Below the pieces are notes generated by a model. That model saw only the letters and a program-made list of their open reading frames with translations. It was not told the DNA's origin and ran no database searches. A DNA stretch of 64,000 bases. Origin: Nocardioides sp. Arc9.136 (GTDB lineage: Bacteria > Actinomycetota > Actinomycetes > Propionibacteriales > Nocardioidaceae). Shown piece by piece: positions 32,377-41,789 of this stretch. The stretch lies in assembly GCF_030506255.1 (NCBI RefSeq), contig NZ_CP113431.1, positions 1,922,001 to 1,986,000 on the forward strand, in the 5' to 3' direction. The position numbers and the translations under genes were made by a program. The number at the start of each line of letters is the position of its first letter. The first letter of the stretch is position 1.

Positions 32377-33111
32377 CTACCGCCGCAGCTGCGCCTCGAA
32401 GAACTCCAGCACCGCCTCGACCGCCTCCTCGTGGCGGTGCAGGGTGAGGGTGGAGTGCTTGGAGCCGGGCAGGTCGACGCGGAGGAACGCGTCGCCGATC
32501 TCGCGGGTGAGCGTCTCGAACCGGGTGCCGACCATCCGGTCGCCGCGGTAGCGCAGGCCCAGCACCTGGCAGCCGCCCGCCGCGCGGTCGCGGACGGTGG
32601 CGAGGTCGTCGGGGGAGAGCCCGAGGTCGGCGGCGCGCCGGCGCCCGAGGGGGAACGGCGTCGAAGGCTGGGCCAGCACCGGCGCGGCCACCGCGGGGTC
32701 GACCATCATCGCCAGCGCGAAGCCGCCGGTGAAGCACATCCCCAGGGCACCGACACCCGGTCCGCCGAGCTCCGCGTGCAGCGACCGGGCCAGCGACCGG
32801 AGCCAGCCGGCGACCGGCGTCGTGCGACCGGCGGCGAGCATGCTCATCTCGCGGCTCACGCAGATCTGCGCCATCGCCCGGGCGACGGACGCGACGCCGA
32901 CCGGCGCCTCGGGCCGGCCGAAGAGCTGGGGCAGCACCACGGTGTAGCCGGCCGCGACCAGCTCCTCGGCGTACCCGACGACCTCCGGGGAGATGCCCGG
33001 GATCTCGTGGACCAGCACGATGCCGGGTCCCTCGCCCTTGCGGTACGTCGGGTGCGCGGTGCCGTCGGCGTCGACGTGCTCGCCGCGGGTCCAGGTGTCG
33101 AGGAGCGCCAT
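32377..33111 (-). CDS. dienelactone hydrolase family protein
   Basis: This 244-residue alpha/beta hydrolase is of the dienelactone hydrolase type: PGIVLVHEIPGISPEV (oxyanion loop), nucleophile Cys126 in GMCFTGG, and a C-terminal GSKHSTLTLHRH that supplies the His. The family opens dienelactones in chloroaromatic degradation but has many other hydrolytic roles. ATG at 33111; longer frames run through the photolyase gene. It is divergent from the photolyase, with ten bases between the starts. Confidence 0.87.
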   Translation of the reverse strand: MALLDTWTRGEHVDADGTAHPTYRKGEGPGIVLVHEIPGISPEVVGYAEELVAAGYTVVLPQLFGRPEAPVGVASVARAMAQICVSREMSMLAAGRTTPVAGWLRSLARSLHAELGGPGVGALGMCFTGGFALAMMVDPAVAAPVLAQPSTPFPLGRRRAADLGLSPDDLATVRDRAAGGCQVLGLRYRGDRMVGTRFETLTREIGDAFLRVDLPGSKHSTLTLHRHEEAVEAVLEFFEAQLRR

Positions 33112-33120
33112 GCCCGGAGT

Positions 33121-34635
33121 ATGGGTACCGGCCCGCCCGTGACGGAACGGCGTGTCCAGCTGGTGATGCCCCACCAGCTCTTCCTCGACCACCTCGAGGC
33201 GCCCCACGGCACGACGTACGTCCTCGTCGAGCACGACCTGCTGTTCCGCCAGTACCGCTTCCACGCCCAGAAGCTCGTCCTGCACCGCGCGTCGATGCGC
33301 CGCTTCGCCGACCGCCTGCGCGAGGCCGGTCGCGACGTCGAGGTGGTCGAGACCTCCGCGGAGCGGTCCAGCCGCGTGGGCCTGGTGGAGGTGCTGCGGC
33401 GGCTGCGGCCGACCGAGGTGCGGGTGTACGACGTCGTCGACGACTGGCTCTCCCGGGACCTGACGGCGGCGCTCGCCGAGGCCGGGCACGAGCTGCGGCC
33501 CGAGGAGGTGCTCGAGACGCCGATGTTCCTGACCTCCCGCGCCGACCTCGCCGCGCACTTCGACGGGGTGGCCGGTCCTCGCGGGCGGGCGGCGCGGATG
33601 CAGCACTTCTACTCCTGGCAGCGCAAACGGCTCGACGTGCTCGTCGAGGGCGACGGCGAGCCGGTGGGCGGACGGTGGTCCTTCGACGAGGAGAACCGCA
33701 AGAAGCTGCCGCGGCACCACCCGGTCCCCGACGTCGCGGCCCCCGAGCGCCACCCGGCGGTGGAGGAGGCGATTGCCTGGGTCGGCCGGGAGTTCCCCGA
33801 CAACCCCGGTGACGCGTCGGCGTTCGCCTGGGCGACCTCGCACGAGGAGGCCGAGGCGGCGTACGACGCGTTCCTGGCCGACCGGTTCCCGCAGTTCGGT
33901 CCCTACGAGGACGCGGTGTCGACCGAGCACGACTTCCTCTTCCACTCCCTGCTGACCCCGGCGCTCAACACCGGCCTGGTCACCCCCGCGCGGGTGCTCG
34001 ACCGGGCCCTCGAGGCCGGGGAGTCGGCCGACGTGCCGCTGGCCTCGCTGGAGGGCTTCGTGCGCCAGGTGATCGGGTGGCGGGAGTACATGCGGGCCTC
34101 CTACGTCCTGTGGGGTCGCGCGCTGCGCAGCCGCAACCACCTGGGCCACACCCGGCCGCTCGCCGAGGGCTGGTGGGACGCCACGACCGGGCTCGAGCCG
34201 GTGGACCACGTGCTGGCCAAGGTGCTGCGCACCGGCTACGCCCACCACATCGAGCGGCTCATGGTGCTGGGCAACGCGATGTGCCTGCTGCGGACCGAGC
34301 CGGACGCGGCGTACGAGTGGTTCATGGAGATGTTCATCGACGCCTACGACTGGGTGATGGTGCCCAACGTGTACGGCATGAGCCAGTTCGCCGCGGGCGA
34401 GGCGATCGTGACCAAGCCCTACGTGTCGGGGTCGAACTACCTGCGCAAGCTCACCGACTTCGGCCCCGGTGAGTGGCGGGCCGACTGGGACGCGCTCTAC
34501 TGGACCTTCGTGAGGGACCACCAGGACGTGTTCGCGCGCAACCCGCGCTCCCAGATGGTCGCCCGGCTCTACGACGGGATGGAACCGGCCACCAAGGCCG
34601 GGCACACCCGGCGGGCGACGGCGTGGCTCGCGTGA
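33121..34635 (+). CDS. FeS-BCP-type photolyase/cryptochrome family protein without the FeS cysteines
   Basis: This 504-residue protein belongs to the PhrB-like (bacterial 6-4 photolyase/cryptochrome) family: VQLVMPHQLFLDH N-terminus, LVLHRASMRRF, FVRQVIGWREYMR, YAHHIERLMVLGN, FIDAYDWVMVPNVYGMSQFA and TKPYVSGSNYLRKL. FAD would bind the C-terminal half. Known members hold a [4Fe-4S] cluster on four Cys, but this protein has one Cys in total (Cys388 in AMCLLR). ATG at 33121; GTG at 33139 is possible. It probably repairs UV damage or senses light. A 2H phosphoesterase gene follows after 13 bases. Confidence 0.88.
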   Translation: MGTGPPVTERRVQLVMPHQLFLDHLEAPHGTTYVLVEHDLLFRQYRFHAQKLVLHRASMRRFADRLREAGRDVEVVETSAERSSRVGLVEVLRRLRPTEVRVYDVVDDWLSRDLTAALAEAGHELRPEEVLETPMFLTSRADLAAHFDGVAGPRGRAARMQHFYSWQRKRLDVLVEGDGEPVGGRWSFDEENRKKLPRHHPVPDVAAPERHPAVEEAIAWVGREFPDNPGDASAFAWATSHEEAEAAYDAFLADRFPQFGPYEDAVSTEHDFLFHSLLTPALNTGLVTPARVLDRALEAGESADVPLASLEGFVRQVIGWREYMRASYVLWGRALRSRNHLGHTRPLAEGWWDATTGLEPVDHVLAKVLRTGYAHHIERLMVLGNAMCLLRTEPDAAYEWFMEMFIDAYDWVMVPNVYGMSQFAAGEAIVTKPYVSGSNYLRKLTDFGPGEWRADWDALYWTFVRDHQDVFARNPRSQMVARLYDGMEPATKAGHTRRATAWLA

Positions 34636-34648
34636 CGGGGCGCCGCTG

Positions 34649-35152
34649 ATGCCGCTGCACGCGCTCGAGCTGGTCCCCGACGAGGCCGGCCAGGAGGCGG
34701 TCCGCCACGACTGGGAACGGCTCCGCGACGCCGGCCTGCCCTCGCAGCTGGACCACCGGGGCCCGACCAACGCCCCGCACCTGACGGTCGTGTCGGCGCC
34801 GGAGCTCCCCGACGCGGCGATCGACGTCGCCTCCGCGCGCCTGGGCTCGCTGCTGCCGTTCCGGGCCCGCTCGGCCGGGCTGCTGCTGCTCGGCGGGGAC
34901 CGGCTGACCGTCGCCCGCGCGTTCGACATCGACGACGACGTCGTGCGCCGCGTGCTGGCCGTGCGCGTCCAGGTGCCCGACCGGGCCCACCTGGGCTGGT
35001 TGCCGCACGTGACGCTGGCCCGCCGGCTGGCCCGCGAGGACGCCCAGCGGGCGGTCGACGTGCTCGGTCACGAGGACGTCGTGCTGACCTTCACCCGGCT
35101 GCGTCGCTGGGACCCCGACACCGGGCGCGTCACCACCGTCGCCGGGTGGTGA
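34649..35152 (+). CDS. 2'-5' RNA ligase/2H phosphoesterase family protein
   Basis: This 167-residue protein has the two HxTx signatures of the 2H superfamily (APHLTVVSAP near residue 48 and LPHVTLARR near residue 118). Members act on 2'-5' links or cyclic phosphates in RNA or nucleotides. It lies 13 bases after the photolyase gene and is probably co-transcribed with it. The substrate is unknown. Confidence 0.85.
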   Translation: MPLHALELVPDEAGQEAVRHDWERLRDAGLPSQLDHRGPTNAPHLTVVSAPELPDAAIDVASARLGSLLPFRARSAGLLLLGGDRLTVARAFDIDDDVVRRVLAVRVQVPDRAHLGWLPHVTLARRLAREDAQRAVDVLGHEDVVLTFTRLRRWDPDTGRVTTVAGW

Positions 35153-35271
35153 GCGACCGGGAAGCCGGACACTTCGGGCCCCGCGGCCGGCACCAGACCC
35201 CCGAAATCGCCGGACGGCGGCCACCGATGCGTGATCGGTGAGCCGCCGTCGGACGGAGTGCGGGGTGGGAC

Positions 35272-35475
35272 TCAGAGAGCCCGGACGTTCTCGGCCTGCG
35301 GACCCTTGGGGCCGGCGACGACGTCGAACTCGACCTTCTGGTCGTCCTTGAGGGACTTGTAGCCGTTGCCCTGGATGTTGCTGTGGTGGACGAAGACGTC
35401 CGCGCCGCCGCCCTCCTGGGCGATGAAGCCGAAGCCCTTGTCGTCGCTGAACCACTTGACGGTGCCGTTAGTCAT
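35272..35475 (-). CDS. cold-shock protein
   Basis: This 67-residue single-domain CspA-type protein has both RNA-binding motifs, KGFGFIAQ (RNP1) and VFVHHSNI (RNP2), and the MTNGTVKWF opening. It is a cytoplasmic RNA chaperone. AAGGA precedes the ATG at 35475. The leader can fold strongly (35492-35559), so temperature- or structure-dependent translation is likely. Confidence 0.95.
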   Translation of the reverse strand: MTNGTVKWFSDDKGFGFIAQEGGGADVFVHHSNIQGNGYKSLKDDQKVEFDVVAGPKGPQAENVRAL

Positions 35476-35491
35476 GCTGCTGATCCTTCGT

Positions 35492-35559
35492 GTTGGTAGC
35501 GGCGGGCGACTTGTTGCCCGCTGCGGGGCTGAAGACAAAGCGAGGCGCCTGATACCAAC
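35492..35559 (-). promoter_or_regulatory. structured mRNA leader of the cold-shock gene
   Basis: In the minus-strand transcript GUUGGUA (from 35559-35553) can pair perfectly with UACCAAC (35498-35492). Inside that stem lies a six-base GCGGGC/GCCCGC hairpin (35521-35516 with 35507-35502). The outer stem ends just before the AAGGA ribosome site. Other cold-shock mRNAs have long folding leaders; this one is predicted by eye only. Confidence 0.45.
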
Positions 35560-35690
35560 GTGCGAACCAAGGACAAGCGATGAGCTCGGCGGCCGGATCG
35601 GCCACCAGGTGGGGAGAACCCCCTTCAACTCCCTCGACCGTAGCAGGGTCGGGCCCGGAAAGCCCGTCCTCGCCGGGGCGGACCTGGGCC

Positions 35691-36761
35691 TCACGTCCAG
35701 TAGAGCAGCGGCGCGCCGGGCAGGCGTGCCTCGAGGGCCTCGGTGAACCACGCCCGCATCGCGGTCATCGTCTCCCGCGGGTAGACGTGCTTGACCCCGC
35801 CGAACTTCGTGCGCTTGGCGGCGCGGACGGACTCGTCCATCTCCAGCCTCGTGCGCGGGTACCAGCCGAGCAGCACCTCCTTGGACCCCGGCGTGAACCG
35901 GTGGGTGATCACCTCGGTCGTCAGGTCGAGGTCCGGGACGTCGGCCAGCGCGCCTGCGACGGAGTCCAGCAGTGCGGCGTACTGCTCCTGCCACCCCTCG
36001 ACCGGCATGACCGGGGCGATGGTCAGCCCGACCCGGTAGCCGGCCAGCGCTGCTCGGCGGAGCGCCCCGATGCGCGCCGGGACCGGGGACGTCCCGCCCT
36101 CGAAGCGGCCGGCGACCTCCTCGGCGTTCACCGAGACGCGCATCCGGGTGCGGCGGGCGTGGGGGAGGGCGAGCAGGTCGTCGACCGCCTCGAACTTCGT
36201 GGTGAACCGCAGGGAGACGTCGTCGCCGTACGCGCCGGTCCCGACCCGCCGCACGGCCTCGGCCAGCGAGCCGGTGAGGTGCTCGATGCCCAGCGGGTCG
36301 GTGTAGCAGGACAGCTCGTACGTCGTGCCCTCGTGGCCGCGCTCCTCGGTGCCGCTGGTGACCGCACCCCGACCGGCGTGCGTGCCGATGCCGGCGAGGA
36401 CGTCGTCGAGGTTGGCGTAGGCCCGGGTGATCGGCGGGCCGGTCAGCGAGCCGGCGAGGTAGCAGTACTGGCAGTGCGCCGGGCACCCCTTCGCCAGGTC
36501 GATGCGCCAGTCGGCGCTGGGCGGGATCGGCTGCGGCCGGATCGCGCTCGGCGGGGCGACGACGAGGGCGAGGGTGGCCTTGGCGCGGGCGTAGACCTCG
36601 CGCTCGGAGCCCTCGGCCAGGCCGGTGAGCCGGTTGCCCGCGAGCATGCGGATGTCGGTCACGCCGGCCGCCTCGATGCGGCGCAGCATCTCGGCGGTGT
36701 GCGGCTGCTCGGCGGCGGCAGCGGTGACCAGGACGTGCCGGGGGATCCATTGACGTGGCAT
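35691..36761 (-). CDS. spore photoproduct lyase homologue (radical SAM)
   Basis: This 356-residue radical SAM enzyme binds [4Fe-4S] through Cys93, Cys97 and Cys100 ([11 protein letters not shown]). It keeps family traits of spore photoproduct lyase: Cys152 in [17 protein letters not shown] at the place of the hydrogen-donor Cys, then [26 protein letters not shown] and the APLLYWT end. SplB repairs the thymine dimer photoproduct of spores. ATG at 36761 is the natural start. The cold-shock gene lies downstream on the same strand. Repair activity is inference, since no sporulation genes are seen. Confidence 0.85.
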   Translation of the reverse strand: MPRQWIPRHVLVTAAAAEQPHTAEMLRRIEAAGVTDIRMLAGNRLTGLAEGSEREVYARAKATLALVVAPPSAIRPQPIPPSADWRIDLAKGCPAHCQYCYLAGSLTGPPITRAYANLDDVLAGIGTHAGRGAVTSGTEERGHEGTTYELSCYTDPLGIEHLTGSLAEAVRRVGTGAYGDDVSLRFTTKFEAVDDLLALPHARRTRMRVSVNAEEVAGRFEGGTSPVPARIGALRRAALAGYRVGLTIAPVMPVEGWQEQYAALLDSVAGALADVPDLDLTTEVITHRFTPGSKEVLLGWYPRTRLEMDESVRAAKRTKFGGVKHVYPRETMTAMRAWFTEALEARLPGAPLLYWT

Positions 36762-36821
36762 CACCGGTGCAACAACCGGCCCGCCCGGGCCGTTCCCCTC
36801 GGCGGCACCTATCGTCGCGGC

Positions 36822-38063
36822 GTGACCGAGACGCAGCCCACGTCCGACCTCCCGCTCGACCCCCCGCTCGACCCCCCGCTCAGCGAGGAGGAGCAGCGGG
36901 TCCTCGGAGCGCTGCTGGAGAAGCAGGTGACGGTCCCGGCCTCCTACCCGCTCACGCTCAGCGCCCTCCGCGGTGCCTGCAACCAGACCAGCAGCCGCGA
37001 GCCGGTCGTGGAGTACGACGAGCAGCTGGTCGAGCAGGTCGGCCGGCGGCTCAAGGACCGCGGGCTGCTGCGGATCGTCTGGTCCGACACCGGTCGCCGG
37101 ACGCTGAAGTACCACCAGGTGCTCGACGAGGTGCTCGGCCTGGCCGCGGACGAGCGGGCGCTGGTGACCGTCCTGCTGCTCCGCGGTCCGCAGGCGCCGG
37201 GGGAGCTCCGGACCCGCACCGAGCGGCTGCACCCCTTCGCGGACCGCCAGGCGGTCGAGGCCTGCCTGGGCGGCCTGGCCGGGCGCGGGCTGGTCGTGCA
37301 GCTGCCGCGTGGGCGCGGCGAGCGGGACGCCCGCTGGCGCCACCTGCTCGGCGCCTCCGAGGAGACGCCTGCGCCCGCGGCGACCGCGGCCGAGGGGCCG
37401 GTCGTGCTGCCGGAGGACCGCGACGACCGGGTGCGGGCCGCCTACGGGGCGGTCGCTGCGGACTACGCCGACACCTTCGCCGACGAGCTCGCGGCGATGC
37501 CCTTCGAGCGGTGGCTGCTGGACCGCGTGGCCGCGGACGCGGTCGCCGCCGGCCGCCCCGTGGTCGAGGTGGGCAGCGGGCCGGGCCACGTGACGGCGTA
37601 CCTCGCGGCGGCCGGGGCGGACGCGACCGGCCTGGACCTGGCCCCGGAGATGGTCGAGCAGGCGCGGACGCGCTTCCCCGACGCGACGTACCAGGTCGGC
37701 GACCTGCGCCGTCTCGTCCGACCGCCGGCGGCCGACGGGTGGGCCGCGGTGCTCGCGTGGTACTCCCTCATCCACCTCGCCCCCGCCGAGCTGCCGGACG
37801 CCGTGGCGGCGCTGGCCCGGCCGCTGGCGCCGGGCGGGCGCCTCGTGCTGGCCCTGCAGACCGGTGGGCCGCGCCGTGTGCACCGCATCGAGGAGTGGCA
37901 CGGCCACCAGGTGTCGCTGGACTTCGTGCACCACGACGTCGCCGAGGTCCGCGCCGCGGTGGAGGCGGCGGGGCTCGGCGACGTGGAGTGGTACCGGCGC
38001 GGACCGGTCGCCGCGCGGGGCGAGACGACCGAGCGGCTCTACCTGCTGGCGGCCCGCACCTGA
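36822..38063 (+). CDS. DUF480 (YceH-like) and SAM methyltransferase fusion protein
   Basis: This 413-residue protein has two parts. Residues about 15-185 are a YceH/DUF480 double winged helix ([51 protein letters not shown]). Residues about 215-413 are a class I methyltransferase with the SAM motif [15 protein letters not shown], then [12 protein letters not shown] and [11 protein letters not shown]. The join is a short Ala/Pro linker and the frame is unbroken. GTG at 36822; the N-terminus has a twice-repeated LDPP. The role is unknown. Confidence 0.85.
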   Translation: MTETQPTSDLPLDPPLDPPLSEEEQRVLGALLEKQVTVPASYPLTLSALRGACNQTSSREPVVEYDEQLVEQVGRRLKDRGLLRIVWSDTGRRTLKYHQVLDEVLGLAADERALVTVLLLRGPQAPGELRTRTERLHPFADRQAVEACLGGLAGRGLVVQLPRGRGERDARWRHLLGASEETPAPAATAAEGPVVLPEDRDDRVRAAYGAVAADYADTFADELAAMPFERWLLDRVAADAVAAGRPVVEVGSGPGHVTAYLAAAGADATGLDLAPEMVEQARTRFPDATYQVGDLRRLVRPPAADGWAAVLAWYSLIHLAPAELPDAVAALARPLAPGGRLVLALQTGGPRRVHRIEEWHGHQVSLDFVHHDVAEVRAAVEAAGLGDVEWYRRGPVAARGETTERLYLLAART

Positions 38064-38073
38064 GAGAGGCCGG

Positions 38074-38955
38074 TCAGGCCAGGTCGAGCACCACGTCGCC
38101 GAGGACCGGCGAGCCGTCCCGGTCGCCGCCGGCGATCTCGGCCGAGGCCAGGACCCGGCCGTCCTCGCGCCAGCCGCGGGTGCGGATGGTCTCGCCGGGG
38201 AAGACCACGCCGGCGAACTTCGCGGCGAAGCCACCGACCTTCGTGGCGTCGCCCTCGAGGAGCTCGTCGGTCAGCGTGCGCAGGACGATCCCGTAGGAGC
38301 AGAGCCCGTGCAGGATCGGTGCCGGGAAGCCCGCCGCCTCCGCGAAGGCCGGGTCGGCGTGCAGCGGGTTGCGGTCGCCGCAGAGGCGGTAGAGCAGCGC
38401 CTGCTGCGGGGTGACGTCGTACGTTGCGTCCGCGTCGGCCGGGCGGTCGGGCAGGACCACGGGTGTCGAGGTGCCCCGGTCGCCGCCCCAGCCGCCCTCG
38501 CCCCGCACGAAGATCGACGAGCGCACCCGCCACAGCTCCTCGCCGGCCGGGGAGGTGGCGACCCCCTCCTGCCAGATCACCGCGGCCTTGCCCTTGTCCC
38601 ACACGTCGGTCAGCGTCGTGGAGACCGTGGCCGTGCCGCTGGTGGGCAGCGGACCACCGGTGACGGTGATCGACTGCGAGCCGTGGACGACCTGGGCGAG
38701 GTTGATGTCACAGCCCGGCAGGTCCAGCGGCGGCGGGTCGGTCTCGTGGAAGGTGGGCGCCACGACGCCGAACGACGGCAGCACCTGCAGCCCGGGGCCC
38801 TCCAGGGTGTAGCGCAGCGCGCCGGGGGAGAGGTTGTCGCCCGCGCGGGAGCCGGCGCCGATGCCGAGGTGGTAGAGCAGCACGTCGCTCTCGGCCCAGC
38901 TGAACTCGCGGGAGCCCAGGTCGGCCCCGATCGCCACGGAGGGGTCGATGGGCAT
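38074..38955 (-). CDS. MaoC-type enoyl-CoA hydratase (Hsd4B/Rv3538-like)
   Basis: This 293-residue double hot-dog protein resembles the hydratase domain of 17-beta-HSD type 4 and mycobacterial Rv3538. Its C-terminal half has the hydratase 2 motif (YRLCGDRNPLHADPAFAEAAGF, ILHGLCSYGIV). It probably hydrates enoyl-CoA forms of the steroid side chain. Its ATG overlaps the kstD stop (TGATG), so the two are translated together from the KstR-type promoter at 40720. In M. tuberculosis Rv3538 also neighbours kstD. Confidence 0.85.
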   Translation of the reverse strand: MPIDPSVAIGADLGSREFSWAESDVLLYHLGIGAGSRAGDNLSPGALRYTLEGPGLQVLPSFGVVAPTFHETDPPPLDLPGCDINLAQVVHGSQSITVTGGPLPTSGTATVSTTLTDVWDKGKAAVIWQEGVATSPAGEELWRVRSSIFVRGEGGWGGDRGTSTPVVLPDRPADADATYDVTPQQALLYRLCGDRNPLHADPAFAEAAGFPAPILHGLCSYGIVLRTLTDELLEGDATKVGGFAAKFAGVVFPGETIRTRGWREDGRVLASAEIAGGDRDGSPVLGDVVLDLA

Positions 38956-40709
38956 CAGGCGGTCTCCTTCTCGACGGCCGTGCGGGTGGGCGCGGGCCCG
39001 CTCGCGATGTCCTCCGCGGCCAGGTAGCCGAAGACCAGCGCGGGGCCGATCGTGCCACCGGGCCCGGGGTAGGTGTGGCCCATCACGGCCGCGGACACGT
39101 TGCCGGCGGCGTAGAGGCCCTCGAGCACCGAGCCGTCCTCGCGCAGCACCCGCGCGCGCTCGTCGGTGACGAGCCCGCCCTTGGTGCCGAGGTCGCCGGG
39201 CACGATCTTGACCGCGTAGAACGGCCCCTCGTCGATGGTGTGCAGCGACGGGTTCGGCTTGACGGTGGGGTCGGAGTAGTACTTGTCGTAGGCCGACTCG
39301 CCGCGGTGGAAGTCGGCGTCGACACCGGTCCGGGCGAAGCCGTTGAACCGCTCGACGGTCCGCTCCAGCGTCTCGGCGGGCACGCCGATCTCGGCGGCCA
39401 GCCCGGCGAGCGAGTCGGACTTCCTGACCACGCCCTCCTTGAACCACCGGCCGGGGAACGGCTGGCGCGGCATGAGCCCGGCGAAGACGTACCGGTTGCG
39501 GTAGCGCTGGTCGATGACCATCCACGACGGCACGTGGGCGACGCCGGTCTCCTCGCCCCGGTACATCTCGTGCACCGCCTCGACGTAGGGCAGCGCCTCG
39601 TTCATGTACCGCTCGCCGGCCTGGTTGACGATGATCGAGCCGGGCAGGTTGCGCTCGGCCAGGCAGAACCACGGCCGCCCCGGCAGCGGGATGGTCGGGC
39701 CCCACCAGCCGTCGTCGAGCAGGTCGGTGCGGGCACCGACGGCCTGGCCGGCGACCAGCCCGGCGCCGGTGTTGTTCTTCGAGCCGGTGGTCCACTCGAC
39801 CGAGGTCGGGTGCGGCAGGTAGCGCTCGCGCAGCTCGAGGTTGCGCTCGAAGCCGCCGCTGCCCAGCACGACGCCGCGCCGGGCGCGGACGACCTGCTCG
39901 ACGCCGTCGCGGAGCACCCGCACGCCGACGACGCGGCCGTCCTCGACCACCAGGTCGCGCAGGTCGGTCTCGTAGTGCACCGGCACGCGCGCCTGGACCA
40001 GGCCCTGGCGCAGGCCGATCGCGATCGCGTTGCCCATGGCGTACATCCGGCGGCGCAGCAGGCCGGAGACGATCCGCTTGATCGTCACCTTGACCATCGT
40101 CAGCGGGCCCTTGAGCGTGCGCATGCCGAGGCTGATCTTCCGGAAGTCGGCCTGGGTGACGATCATGTTGGCCGGCGCCTTGGTGTACGGCGGGTGGAGC
40201 CGCTCGAGCTCGGCGCCCAGGAAGCGGGCGTCCAGCGGGACCGGCTCGACCGTGCGGCCGCGGGGTCGCCCGCCCGGCTGCTCGGGGTGGTAGTCGGCGT
40301 AGTCCGGCACCCAGGTGAAGCGCACCGGGGTGCGGGCCTTGAGGAAGTCCATGACCTCGGCGCCGCGGTCGACGTAGGTGTCGCGGCGGACCTTCGGGAC
40401 GACGTCGCCGACGATGGAGTCCAGGTAGAGCTTGGAGTTCTCCAGCGGGTCGTCCTGCCGGGCCGCCTTGAGCGCGTAGTTGCCCGGGATCCAGACCCCG
40501 CCGCCGCTGCGGGCGGTGGAGCCGCCGAAGTAGCGGCTCTTCTCCACGAGGATGGTGTCGAGGCCGCGGTCGGCGGCGGCGAGGGCCGCGGACATGCCCG
40601 CCGCGCCGGCCCCGACGACGACGACGTCGACCTCGCTCGGGAGGTCGGTCGGCGAACCGTTGGACGTGCGCTCGGCAGGGCGCGGAGCAGCGTGGGAAGA
40701 GCCCGTCAT
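38955..40709 (-). CDS. kstD: 3-ketosteroid delta-1-dehydrogenase
   Basis: This 584-residue flavoprotein starts with a Rossmann FAD motif (VDVVVVGAGAAGMSAALAAA) and carries the KstD traits ARSGGGVWIPGN, SKNNTGAG and the active-site GHTYPGPGGTIGPALVFGY with the catalytic Tyr and Gly. KstD introduces the 1,2 double bond in ring A, which with 9-alpha-hydroxylation opens ring B. ATG at 40709 lies eight bases after a -10-like TACAGT that overlaps a KstR box; the transcript is likely leaderless. It is divergent from hsaG. Confidence 0.92.
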   Translation of the reverse strand: MTGSSHAAPRPAERTSNGSPTDLPSEVDVVVVGAGAAGMSAALAAADRGLDTILVEKSRYFGGSTARSGGGVWIPGNYALKAARQDDPLENSKLYLDSIVGDVVPKVRRDTYVDRGAEVMDFLKARTPVRFTWVPDYADYHPEQPGGRPRGRTVEPVPLDARFLGAELERLHPPYTKAPANMIVTQADFRKISLGMRTLKGPLTMVKVTIKRIVSGLLRRRMYAMGNAIAIGLRQGLVQARVPVHYETDLRDLVVEDGRVVGVRVLRDGVEQVVRARRGVVLGSGGFERNLELRERYLPHPTSVEWTTGSKNNTGAGLVAGQAVGARTDLLDDGWWGPTIPLPGRPWFCLAERNLPGSIIVNQAGERYMNEALPYVEAVHEMYRGEETGVAHVPSWMVIDQRYRNRYVFAGLMPRQPFPGRWFKEGVVRKSDSLAGLAAEIGVPAETLERTVERFNGFARTGVDADFHRGESAYDKYYSDPTVKPNPSLHTIDEGPFYAVKIVPGDLGTKGGLVTDERARVLREDGSVLEGLYAAGNVSAAVMGHTYPGPGGTIGPALVFGYLAAEDIASGPAPTRTAVEKETA

Positions 40710-40719
40710 GGCGCGGAAC

Positions 40720-40733
40720 TGTAACAGGTTCTA
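40720..40733. promoter_or_regulatory. KstR-type operator between kstD and hsaG
   Basis: TGTAACAGGTTCTA fits TNNAACNNGTTNNA at every fixed position. Leftward it overlaps the -10-like TACAGT of kstD. Rightward it is followed by TACCAT (40732-40737), a possible -10 for hsaG with a leader of about 135 bases. One operator can thus repress both divergent operons. Confidence 0.75.
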
Positions 40734-40876
40734 CCATGGTCGGACCGTGGCTCGTCCCGCTCGCCGGGAGTCCCGCGGCGCCCGGGCGAGGCCGCTCCCG
40801 GTGAGTGGTCCGCGGGCGCCCGCGAGGCCCTCAGCGTGCCACGCTCGAGCCCACCGACTGAGAGGTCCACCCAGAA

Positions 40877-41788
40877 ATGACCAAGCTGACCGCGGCCATC
40901 GTCGGGCCGGGCAACATCGGCACCGACCTGATGTACAAGCTGCTGCGCTCGGACGTCGTCGAGCCCCGCTGGATGATCGGCGTCGACCCTGCCTCGGAGG
41001 GGCTCAGGCTCGCCTCCCAGCAGGGTCTCGAGGCCTCCCACGAGGGCGTCGACTGGCTGCTGAAGCAGGACGAGCTGCCCGACCTGATCTTCGAGGCCAC
41101 CTCCGCCTACGTGCACCGGGAGTACGCCCCCCGCTACGAGGAGGCCGGCATCCGTGCCGTCGACCTCACCCCCGCCTCCGTCGGCCCCGCGGTCATCCCG
41201 CCGGTCAACGGCGAGGAGCACGTGGGCGCGATGAACGTCAACATGATCACCTGCGGTGGCCAGGCGACGATCCCGATGGTCGCCGCCGTCTCCCGCGTCG
41301 CCCCGGTGCCGTACGCCGAGATCGTCGCCTCGGTCTCCAGCGTCTCCGCGGGGCCGGGCACCCGGGCCAACATCGACGAGTTCACCCGCACCACCGCCGC
41401 CGGCGTGCAGACCATCGGCGGCGCCGAGCGCGGCAAGGCGATCATCATCCTCAACCCGGCCGAGCCGCCGATGATCATGCGCGACACGATCTTCTGCGCG
41501 GTCCCCCCGGACGCCGACCGGGACGCCATCGTGCAGTCGGTCTTCGCGATGGAGAAGTCGGTCCAGGAGTACGTCCCGGGCTACCGGCTGCTGCAGGAGC
41601 CGCAGATCGACGAGCCGTCGGCCGCCACGCAGGGCCAGGTCAAGGTCTCGATCTTCGTCGAGGTCGAGGGCGCCGGCGACTACCTGCCGCCGTACTCCGG
41701 CAACCTCGACATCATGACCGCCGCCGCGACGCAGGTCGGCGACAACATCGCCCGCTCGCTGCTCGCGGGCCGCTCGAAGGAGTCCTGA
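40877..41788 (+). CDS. hsaG: acetaldehyde/propanal dehydrogenase (acylating) HsaG
   Basis: This 303-residue acylating aldehyde dehydrogenase has an NAD Rossmann start ([17 protein letters not shown]) and catalytic Cys126 in [10 protein letters not shown]. With HsaF it takes propanal (or acetaldehyde) from the aldolase through a channel and forms the CoA thioester. It matches Rv3535c in length and context. The gene hsaF follows by one base. Confidence 0.93.
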   Translation: MTKLTAAIVGPGNIGTDLMYKLLRSDVVEPRWMIGVDPASEGLRLASQQGLEASHEGVDWLLKQDELPDLIFEATSAYVHREYAPRYEEAGIRAVDLTPASVGPAVIPPVNGEEHVGAMNVNMITCGGQATIPMVAAVSRVAPVPYAEIVASVSSVSAGPGTRANIDEFTRTTAAGVQTIGGAERGKAIIILNPAEPPMIMRDTIFCAVPPDADRDAIVQSVFAMEKSVQEYVPGYRLLQEPQIDEPSAATQGQVKVSIFVEVEGAGDYLPPYSGNLDIMTAAATQVGDNIARSLLAGRSKES

Positions 41789-41789
41789 G

